A stretch of 7,235 bases of DNA from Gammaproteobacteria bacterium (lineage in GTDB: Bacteria > Pseudomonadota > Gammaproteobacteria > Enterobacterales > Alteromonadaceae): contig JAIXSW010000483.1 in assembly GCA_027484495.1 (NCBI GenBank), positions 1-7,235 on the forward strand, given 5' to 3'. Below the pieces are notes generated by a model. It ran no database searches, was not told the origin of the DNA, and was given only the letters and a program-made list of their open reading frames with translations. Positions 1-3,946 of the stretch are shown here, in pieces. Position 1 is the first letter of the stretch. Every line of letters starts with the position of its first letter. The translations under genes and the position numbers were made by a program.

Positions 1-716
1 AAGCCAGACTCATCAAACGCAGTCGTTGTTGTTGTCGTATCGACAAACCAGATATTGGGTTTAATTTCAGCGGCACTTTCGGCTAAATATTGGGTATGCA
101 CCAGTAAGCCTTGTTGAATTGCTAAAAACTTATCTAACGTTTCGATTGCCAGCTGCACGGCTGGTGCCTTGGTTTCAGGGTTTAACTGCTGAAACACAGC
201 ATGAAAAAATTGCGCTTCTGCCTGTGAATATTTGGCACCGCGATAGGCTTGCAAGAAATACCAGCCTTGCGCAGATAAATTTTGCGCGGTTTTGTGTTCG
301 GGCGGGCCATCTAAGGTCGCAGCGTCAGTGTCCAAACTGGGGTAGCTATAACCTTTGGCTTTTAGGGCAGAGAAAAAGCCATCCAAATCGCTGTCAGCGA
401 CAATCATAAATTCTGAGCCTGCGAATTCGCCCAAGCTCACCATTAACGGACACGCCGGCATCTCGCTGCGCTTAAGAATTCGCGCGTTGGCCCCTAATAA
501 AGTTTTTGCCGTATTGAAACGGTCTAGGTCTTGAGAATCAAGATGATGGTCTCGGATCAACACCGTTTTACCAAGCGCTAGCAGCGCTTGGATTTCTTCC
601 CTAGCAGGAGTGCCATCTAAAAAAACCACTGTGGTTGCAGTTGAGTCTTGTAACTGGTTAACATCCACCCCAGCGAAAATGCCGGTTAAATAGATGTTTT
701 GTGTTAGTTTTAACAT
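1..716 (-). CDS. DHH-type phosphoesterase-like protein, 3' end missing (runs off left edge)
   Basis: This reading frame stays open for 238 codons from an ATG at 714-716 to the left edge, so the C-terminus is missing. A strong Shine-Dalgarno (AGAGGAAGG, 722-730) sits 5 nt before the ATG. The protein has hallmarks of DHH phosphoesterases: a strand ending in Asp (FLDG, D34), a hydrophobic strand followed by DHH (LIRDHHLD, D56-H57-H58), and an acidic motif ADSDLDGFFSAL (D108, D110, D112). In known DHH proteins (RecJ, NrnA, GdpP) a DxD-type motif comes first and DHH third; here it follows DHH, so the order looks permuted. Known members hydrolyse phosphodiester bonds in short RNA, DNA or cyclic dinucleotides using Mn2+. 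The substrate here cannot be told. No signal peptide is visible, so it is probably cytoplasmic. It lies 66 bp after the exported-protein gene and is likely the last visible gene of the sigma-54 operon starting near 1544. I am fairly sure of the coding call and less sure of the enzyme class. Confidence 0.8.
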   Translation of the reverse strand, partial: MLKLTQNIYLTGIFAGVDVNQLQDSTATTVVFLDGTPAREEIQALLALGKTVLIRDHHLDSQDLDRFNTAKTLLGANARILKRSEMPACPLMVSLGEFAGSEFMIVADSDLDGFFSALKAKGYSYPSLDTDAATLDGPPEHKTAQNLSAQGWYFLQAYRGAKYSQAEAQFFHAVFQQLNPETKAPAVQLAIETLDKFLAIQQGLLVHTQYLAESAAEIKPNIWFVDTTTTTTAFDESG

Positions 717-782
717 CGAAGCCTTCCTCTATTGTAAGAGTGTATTGGCCAACTATATGCAGTCGGGTTTGCTACGAATTGC

Positions 783-1304
783 TCATTGGCATTGTTTTGT
801 ACATGGCTTTTTTTTGACATACATCACTTCAGGTTCGGTATAGGTGATGGTGAAGTAGTTCGCCACAATATCATTGGCAATCCATTGCCCATCCGCTGGG
901 GTGGGGTCACTAAGTTTTTTATATCTTACCCAGCGCAAACTCAAACAATCTTGATGCAGTTTACCCATGGCCGCCTCAAAAAAATGCTGGACAAGAGCTG
1001 CTCGCTCCTCTGGCTTTACTTTTAACAATTCGGTTGTGAAGTACTCTTCAGCTTTTTTGCTAAACCCAAGCCTGATAAATTTTCTTACTTCGAAAGATTT
1101 TTCCTCAGTCGTTTTTAAATTTTTCATGTATTTTTCCAGCTGTTCTTTTTTCCCAAAACAGAGATATCGTTCGATCGATGAAACAAACGAGGGGATGAGT
1201 TCTATACGAACTTTTTCCTGTGTCACATCAACCTGTTGGGAAGATACCGTATGAGAACACAACAAGAACCATAACAACGCAAAGTTACGACGATGATTGA
1301 GCAT
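783..1304 (-). CDS. exported hypothetical protein with Sec signal peptide, 173 aa
   Basis: I do not recognise this family. The N-terminus is a typical Sec signal peptide: a basic n-region (H4-R5-R6), a hydrophobic core at residues 8-16, and a likely type I cleavage site after V20-S21-S22. C16 is preceded by leucines rather than a small residue, so a lipobox is unlikely. The mature part (about 150 residues) is charged and mostly helical in appearance, with lysine- and glutamate-rich stretches at 50-105. A C-terminal part with strand-like Thr/Tyr/Val runs follows (150-163). Four cysteines (C49, C120, C168, C172) would allow disulfides in the periplasm. The ATG at 1302-1304 has an AAGAGGT ribosome site at 1310-1316. 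It is the second gene after the sigma-54 promoter at 1556, separated from the 42-aa gene by a hairpin. Its role is unknown; a periplasmic or secreted location is the main inference. Confidence 0.8.
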   Translation of the reverse strand: MLNHRRNFALLWFLLCSHTVSSQQVDVTQEKVRIELIPSFVSSIERYLCFGKKEQLEKYMKNLKTTEEKSFEVRKFIRLGFSKKAEEYFTTELLKVKPEERAALVQHFFEAAMGKLHQDCLSLRWVRYKKLSDPTPADGQWIANDIVANYFTITYTEPEVMYVKKKPCTKQCQ

Positions 1305-1328
1305 TGAATACCTCTTAAAATCTGAAAT

Positions 1329-1360
1329 ATATACCCATCCACACTTGTGAATGGGTATAT
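1329..1360 (-). promoter_or_regulatory. intercistronic hairpin between mini-protein and exported-protein genes
   Basis: The perfect 10-bp inverted repeat ATATACCCAT / ATGGGTATAT (1329-1338 and 1351-1360) encloses 12 nt that can add CAC/GTG pairs around a 4-nt loop. It lies 16 nt after the mini-protein stop and just upstream of the next gene's ribosome site. No U-run follows on the minus strand, so it is a poor intrinsic terminator. An mRNA-stabilising, processing or attenuating hairpin fits better. Confidence 0.5.
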
Positions 1361-1376
1361 CAGTTTTAGAACTGAG

Positions 1377-1505
1377 TTACTTTTTCGGAAACAAAGTATC
1401 GTGCACTTTTTGTTTCACGTTTTCTTTGGCTTGGTCAACTGGCGTTGGAGGTTTTCCACCACCGCCGCCGCCACCACCGCTAGGACCACTTGGAGGTTTG
1501 TTCAT
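1377..1505 (-). CDS. 42-aa glycine-rich mini-protein, first gene of a sigma-54 operon
   Basis: I do not recognise a family. The sequence begins MNKPPSGPS, followed by eight consecutive glycines (residues 10-17), then KPPTP and a charged, probably amphipathic helix (about 22-38) ending in FPKK. The eight glycines use mixed GGT/GGC/GGA codons, so this is selected protein sequence and not a simple triplet expansion. The start at 1503-1505 is chosen because AAGGA (1513-1517) lies 7 nt upstream and the predicted transcription start is near 1544. Longer versions starting at 1520, 1559 or 1571 lack ribosome sites, and the last two lie upstream of that start point. As the promoter-proximal gene it should be the most abundant product of its operon. 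A bacteriocin-like peptide, signalling peptide or small membrane-associated protein are all possible. There is no clear transmembrane segment or signal peptide. Confidence 0.65.
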   Translation of the reverse strand: MNKPPSGPSGGGGGGGGKPPTPVDQAKENVKQKVHDTLFPKK

Positions 1506-1512
1506 AACTACA

Positions 1513-1517
1513 TCCTT
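1513..1517 (-). promoter_or_regulatory. ribosome binding site deciding the 1505 start
   Basis: AAGGA lies 7 nt upstream of the ATG at 1503-1505. The alternative upstream starts (ATG at 1520, ATG at 1559, TTG at 1571) have nothing comparable. Confidence 0.65.
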
Positions 1518-1555
1518 CATTTTGATTTGCACATCACTTGATGCAACCTGATAAA

Positions 1556-1571
1556 GCATAAGTTGTGCCAA
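1556..1571 (-). promoter_or_regulatory. sigma-54 (-24/-12) promoter of the mini-protein operon
   Basis: The minus strand reads TTGGCACAACTTATGC. It has the invariant GG and GC dinucleotides at the spacing of the known consensus TGGCAC-N5-TTGC; only the first T of TTGC is replaced by A. The predicted transcription start is about 12 nt past the GC, near 1544, giving a leader of about 39 nt to the ATG at 1505. Two TTCA-N6-TGAA dyads lie upstream at an enhancer-like distance. An IHF-like sequence (TTTCAACAACTTA on the plus strand, 1599-1611, one mismatch to WATCAA-N4-TTR) lies between them and the promoter, as is common for sigma-54 promoters, but that is weak evidence. Confidence 0.75.
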
Positions 1572-1650
1572 TAAGTTTATTTATATATTTACCATTATTT
1601 TCAACAACTTAAAAACAGCCCCGACTAAGATAAAGCTATTCAGTGCTTGA

Positions 1651-1688
1651 AATTCAAATTAATGAATTTTATGTTCATATAAATGAAC
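1651..1688. promoter_or_regulatory. paired TTCA-N6-TGAA dyads, putative activator (enhancer) sites, copy 1
   Basis: There are two dyads. AATTCA-N6-TGAATT spans 1651-1668, with core TTCA/TGAA at 1653-1666. GTTCAT-N4-ATGAAC spans 1673-1688, with core at 1674-1687. Their centres are 21 bp apart, two helical turns. They sit about 116 and 137 bp upstream of the predicted sigma-54 transcription start, where bacterial enhancer-binding proteins such as NtrC or PspF typically bind. The same core recurs upstream of the second sigma-54 promoter in this window. Confidence 0.6.
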
Positions 1689-1692
1689 TTGA

Positions 1693-1715
1693 TGCGAGCC
1701 TGCGAGCCTGCGAGC
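1693..1715. repeat. three tandem copies of TGCGAGCC
   Basis: The 8-nt unit TGCGAGCC occurs three times head to tail (1693-1700, 1701-1708, 1709-1715, the last missing its final C). It adjoins the enhancer dyads on their far side from the promoter. Its function is unknown; it may be replication slippage or an extra protein-binding array. Confidence 0.6.
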
Positions 1716-1749
1716 AAAAGGTGGAGGAAATTCGTGAGAAAGTTGAAGT

Positions 1750-1816
1750 CGTTCATGGCAATGATTCGTTAAAAATGAATTGATGCGAATGCTGTCAGCA
1801 AGCATTGCCATGAACG
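1750..1816. repeat. 14-bp perfect inverted repeat with nested hairpins
   Basis: CGTTCATGGCAATG (1750-1763) is the exact reverse complement of 1803-1816. The 39 nt between them contain two further stems: ATTCG (1764-1768) with CGAAT (1786-1790), and GCT-gtc-AGC (1791-1799). The element therefore folds into a branched structure. It lies 12 bp after the stop of the NYN gene. On the plus strand it is followed by a T-rich stretch (TTTATTTT); on the minus strand it is not. It may be a 3' structure of the NYN operon transcript, a small structured RNA, or a 67-bp miniature element. I see no target-site duplication. This is the main occupant of the gene-free stretch 1506-1828, along with the dyads, the tandem repeat and the promoter. 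Confidence 0.6.
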
Positions 1817-1828
1817 TTTATTTTCAGT

Positions 1829-2494
1829 CTAGCCAAATTCTTTATTGAGCTGCAAAAGGGGAGTTCTCAGCATGATTATATTTTCTTTAAGGTCTATAAA
1901 AAAACGCTCATCTAATCCTAAATTGAAAAGCCAAGTATAAAAACACCCCGTTTTTTGCCAATTTTTGTAGTGATATCTGGAGCAGTGCCTTCTAAACCTA
2001 TTGATATTAATAAAACCACCGCTATTAACGAGCATAGAATGCAACAAATCAGGTATTGTTGTTTCAGGCGTTTCTTTCTCTAATAATGAAATCAACTCTT
2101 GAGGCATGTCGCGATGTTGAACGGCGTTAACCGATTTCTTTTCCTTTAAATATTTTAACACCGGCGAAAAATCAGAATCTTGAGAAAAAACAATCACATT
2201 TTCATACTGTTCAAAGCTGCTTTTGCTAAGAAGAAATACCGCTATATGCATGTCCACAGCATTCTTACCATTTGAAGAGTCCAGAAAAGTAGTAACTTTT
2301 TTTACCCCGTAACCCTGTAAAAACTGTGGAACAAAGCGGCGAAAAACAATCTGTCGATTTGTTAGTTTTGAGAAATAATCTATAACGTGATACGGACATT
2401 GCAAATAAGCAAACGCTAGGCTCGGTTTAATCGCGAGTAAACGGTAATACAAATTTTCTGCATCATCAATAAGTAATGTCTTTTTTTCTGTCAT
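1829..2494 (-). CDS. NYN/PIN-like domain protein, putative ribonuclease, 221 aa
   Basis: The N-terminal part matches the NYN (LabA/DUF88-like, PIN-fold) pattern: a first strand LLIDDAENL (D10, D11, N14), a helix with conserved Asp in GKNAVDMHIAVFLL (D81), and the strand-plus-motif VFSQDSDFSPVLKYL (D106, D108). These acidic residues would bind the metal for RNA cleavage. Residues about 143-215 (IPDLLHSMLVNSGGF onward) look like a winged-helix module. This recalls the OST-HTH/LOTUS domains fused to NYN domains elsewhere, but that resemblance is weaker. The start at 2492-2494 is supported by AGGA (2503-2506) 8 nt upstream; a TTG 18 nt further upstream has no such support. It is the last gene of the sigma-54 operon and follows the two-TM gene by 43 bp. 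No signal peptide is visible, so it is probably cytoplasmic. The likely role is RNA cleavage or processing; the target is unknown. Confidence 0.78.
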   Translation of the reverse strand: MTEKKTLLIDDAENLYYRLLAIKPSLAFAYLQCPYHVIDYFSKLTNRQIVFRRFVPQFLQGYGVKKVTTFLDSSNGKNAVDMHIAVFLLSKSSFEQYENVIVFSQDSDFSPVLKYLKEKKSVNAVQHRDMPQELISLLEKETPETTIPDLLHSMLVNSGGFININRFRRHCSRYHYKNWQKTGCFYTWLFNLGLDERFFIDLKENIIMLRTPLLQLNKEFG

Positions 2495-2537
2495 GATTTC
2501 AATCCTAAACAATGTAATTCATTAGTTAACATCCAAA

Positions 2538-2855
2538 TTACCGCTTTAGTACAGAGATGAATTTAAGTATTTGGACTCTTGCAAAATGAAATCCGCTTAA
2601 ATAATGATGGCGCCTAAAGAAAAAGAAGATCATTAAGGCGGCTGCAACAATTAACGTTGAAATTAGGGCTATATCGTTGGCTTCATCCCAGTTCCCTGTA
2701 TATCCATATGAAATATGTTTTATCTTGAGATAAAAAGAACAGTCGCTAATTGATTGGATAAAAAACGAACGCGGCCAAATGTTAATTAAAAACATCAGCG
2801 AGAATCCAATTGAAATACAAATCAATTCAAACAGATATAAAAATTCTAGTTTCAT
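2538..2855 (-). CDS. small integral membrane protein with two TM segments, 105 aa
   Basis: I do not recognise a family. Two hydrophobic segments are clear: residues 5-27 (FLYLFELICISIGFSLMF core) and 62-80 (IALISTLIVAAALMIFFFF). Between them is a 35-residue loop rich in aromatics and polar residues. The second segment is followed at once by RRHH and a basic tail ending VLKR. By the positive-inside rule, the C-terminus and probably the N-terminus face the cytoplasm, and the loop faces the periplasm. The ATG at 2853-2855 has AAGGG (2863-2867) 7 nt upstream. It lies 41 bp after the PH-like gene and 43 bp before the NYN gene in the same operon. It may anchor or partner the PH-like protein at the inner membrane; this is inferred from context only. 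Confidence 0.78.
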   Translation of the reverse strand: MKLEFLYLFELICISIGFSLMFLINIWPRSFFIQSISDCSFYLKIKHISYGYTGNWDEANDIALISTLIVAAALMIFFFFRRHHYLSGFHFARVQILKFISVLKR

Positions 2856-2896
2856 AGTACTACCCTTATTAAGTTTAATAATTCCAACATAAACAT

Positions 2897-3328
2897 TTAC
2901 ACCTGCTGTCTAAATAGGTTCACTACCCCCTGCTCTCGGATATATCTTCGCCGGCACAACTCTATATTGTCTCTCAGGATTTCTGGTACGCATGATTGAA
3001 CGGCACGCAATAAAATAACCGAGTCATTGTTAGTCAGTATTTCTACATCCACTAAATTTGCTCGAATCAAATACCATGGCTGAGAAAAACGACAAGATTT
3101 AAAATTATATAATTCGTGGAAATTCGTCTCGCGTGAAAATACCCCTGTGGTTATGATTAGCTGCTGGGTTGTCACTCGGTATTCGGTCGACCGAGTTTCA
3201 AGCCAGCGGTGCCATACTATAAATAAAGGGAATAATAACCAGCAGAATAAACCTGCAGTGACAAATACATCCAAGTTTTGCCATTGGGATGGCTGACCAC
3301 TCCACAATTGTTGTTCGTCTGCTTGCAT
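2897..3328 (-). CDS. membrane-anchored bacterial PH-like (bPH2/YdbS-type) protein, 143 aa
   Basis: The sequence follows the pattern of bacterial PH-like domains of the DUF304/YdbS type. It has an N-terminal LWSGQPSQW motif, one hydrophobic stretch (about 21-39) ending in W-H-R-W, then TEYRVTTQQLIITTGVFSRET (49-69, shown here in part as key residues Y50, T53, G62, R66). Next come an E-L-x-x-F-K stretch, a W85/R89 segment, and strands around VEIL and VILLRAV. Such proteins are membrane-associated, and their biochemical role is poorly defined. The start at 3326-3328 is chosen because AAGGA (3337-3341) is 8 nt upstream. A longer frame reaching 3451 would overlap the preceding gene by more than 100 bp and adds an unrelated extension. 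It starts 14 bp after the zinc-ribbon stop, so the two are surely co-transcribed and perhaps coupled. Confidence is high for coding and moderate for the domain. Confidence 0.78.
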   Translation of the reverse strand: MQADEQQLWSGQPSQWQNLDVFVTAGLFCWLLFPLFIVWHRWLETRSTEYRVTTQQLIITTGVFSRETNFHELYNFKSCRFSQPWYLIRANLVDVEILTNNDSVILLRAVQSCVPEILRDNIELCRRRYIREQGVVNLFRQQV

Positions 3329-3336
3329 TTTGTGAT

Positions 3337-3341
3337 TCCTT
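3337..3341 (-). promoter_or_regulatory. ribosome binding site deciding the 3328 start
   Basis: AAGGA sits inside the 14-bp gap between two genes, 8 nt before the ATG at 3326-3328. It supports the 143-aa PH-like product over the 184-aa reading from 3451. Confidence 0.65.
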
Positions 3342-3342
3342 G

Positions 3343-3570
3343 TTAAATGTAAGCGGGGGTTTGAATCGGTAAGCGAGAGCCATCCATCGTGTAATAGCCC
3401 CCGACAACAACTGGACCGCCAGTTACTTTGGCCGCTCCACAATGAGAACAACGAAATGCCATAAGCCAGTCGGCATTAGAATTAAACGAGAACTCTTTGA
3501 TGATCACGTCATCAGGGTATCGACGTTGACTCCAGCAGTTGCAATTGAATAAGAATGGTCTGATGCTCAT
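3343..3570 (-). CDS. 75-aa zinc-ribbon-like protein, first gene of a sigma-54 operon
   Basis: Four cysteines are arranged as C10-x-C12 near the N-terminus and C41-x2-C44 (RCSHCGAAK) about 28 residues later. This is the spacing expected for a small zinc ribbon, with strands between the knuckles and a Gly/Val/Tyr-rich C-terminal tail (GGPVVVGGYY). Such ribbons bind nucleic acid or mediate protein contacts; which applies here cannot be told. The first knuckle is C-x-C rather than the usual C-x2-C. The ATG at 3568-3570 has GGAG (3579-3582) 8 nt upstream, and the predicted sigma-54 transcript begins about 31 nt before it. It is followed 14 bp later by the PH-like gene, then the two-TM and NYN genes. 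Confidence 0.75.
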   Translation of the reverse strand: MSIRPFLFNCNCWSQRRYPDDVIIKEFSFNSNADWLMAFRCSHCGAAKVTGGPVVVGGYYTMDGSRLPIQTPAYI

Positions 3571-3612
3571 AAAAATGACTCCAAAATTGTTGCAATACGC
3601 ATTACCTTTAAG

Positions 3613-3628
3613 GCAAATTTGGTGCCAA
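3613..3628 (-). promoter_or_regulatory. sigma-54 (-24/-12) promoter of the zinc-ribbon/PH/TM/NYN operon
   Basis: The minus strand reads TTGGCACCAAATTTGC, a near-perfect match to the known consensus TTGGCACG-N4-TTGC with exact GG-to-GC spacing. Transcription would begin near 3601, 31 nt before the ATG at 3570. The -24 element also lies in a small palindrome, ATTTGG-TG-CCAAAT (3617-3630), which may be chance. Activator-like dyads lie upstream. I see no competing sigma-70 promoter of similar quality. Confidence 0.82.
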
Positions 3629-3712
3629 ATCTGATTAACCGGTAAAAGTCATTAAAATACAATTAGATACGATTTATCACTGCTTAATGCTATGACATAA
3701 AATCCACAAATA

Positions 3713-3757
3713 TTCAATTTTATGAACTTTTCAGTTCATTTATTCATGTATGTGAAT
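3713..3757. promoter_or_regulatory. TTCA-N6-TGAA dyads, putative activator (enhancer) sites, copy 2
   Basis: The TTCA-N6-TGAA cores lie at 3713-3726 and 3743-3756, with centres 30 bp apart. Between and overlapping them is a further palindrome, ATGAAC-N6-GTTCAT (3722-3739), supplying extra half-sites. The cores are centred about 119 and 149 bp upstream of the predicted sigma-54 start near 3601. This layout closely matches the dyads at 1651-1688 in front of the other sigma-54 promoter. Confidence 0.6.
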
Positions 3758-3778
3758 ATCGCCCTAGGCTTGTTGATA

Positions 3779-3906
3779 TATACCCAAATAACTTGAAGTT
3801 TCGGCAAGGCGACAAGTCAGTGAGGCCCCAGAAGCATAATAAACCTATGTAACTGGGGCGAGATGGCGCAGTCAACGAAGCCGAAGCTTCAAGGGCGACG
3901 GGTATA
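3779..3906. repeat. ERIC (IRU) element, about 128 bp, full length
   Basis: The segment begins TATACCC and ends GGGTATA. It has the internal landmarks of enterobacterial repetitive intergenic consensus elements: AAATAACTTGAAG near the left end, an AGTGAGGCCCC stretch, the central complementary CCTATGTAACTGGGGCGAG, and GAAGCTTCAAG before the right end. The 128-bp length matches the known size of about 127 bp, and the element is an imperfect palindrome as expected. Known ERICs are non-autonomous, intergenic and transcribed into structured RNA. This one lies between the AAA+ gene and the enhancer dyads of the zinc-ribbon operon. Recognition is from memory of the family, not a search. Confidence 0.85.
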
Positions 3907-3937
3907 GCGGCATCTCATCCATAATGACAGCCGCTAT
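3904..3937 (-). promoter_or_regulatory. hairpin just downstream of the AAA+ gene, overlapping the ERIC end
   Basis: ATAGCGGC (3904-3911) pairs with GCCGCTAT (3930-3937) around an 18-nt loop, starting 9 nt after the AAA+ stop. It has no U-run on the minus strand, so it is not a convincing intrinsic terminator by itself. It overlaps the last three bases of the ERIC element. A 3'-end-stabilising structure is the simplest reading. Confidence 0.4.
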
Positions 3938-3946
3938 GGTGTAGTG

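Noticed and set aside
119..409. Plus-strand open frame of 96 codons
   Set aside because: It lies antisense inside the DHH-like gene, which has motifs and a strong ribosome site; the plus frame has no recognisable protein features.
786..1254. Plus-strand open frames over the exported-protein gene
   Set aside because: They are shadows of a minus-strand gene with a clear signal peptide and ribosome site.
1255..1304. Lipoprotein signal in the exported protein
   Set aside because: The cysteine at position 16 is preceded by two leucines rather than a small residue, so it does not fit a lipobox.
1347..1551. Plus-strand frames with runs of Pro or Thr/Ala over the mini-protein
   Set aside because: The runs are the antisense of the Gly8 tract; no ribosome site supports them.
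1506..1571. Upstream starts (ATG 1520, ATG 1559, TTG 1571) for the mini-protein
   Set aside because: They have no Shine-Dalgarno, and the 1559 and 1571 starts lie upstream of the predicted transcription start near 1544.
1580..1607. Sigma-70-like TTGTTG-16-TATAAA on the minus strand
   Set aside because: A passable match in AT-rich DNA, but weaker than the sigma-54 element just downstream; it could be a basal promoter, not enough to list.
1750..1816. Integron attC site or intrinsic terminator for the NYN operon
   Set aside because: The ends lack the GTTRRRY/RYYYAAC core sites, and no U-run follows on the minus strand.
2495..2512. TTG start extending the NYN protein by six residues
   Set aside because: The ATG at 2494 has an AGGA at 8 nt; the TTG has no ribosome site and the extension precedes the conserved first strand.
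3198..3451. Extended or alternate-frame readings over the zinc-ribbon/PH junction
   Set aside because: They overlap well-supported genes; the PH-like gene has its own ribosome site at 3337-3341.
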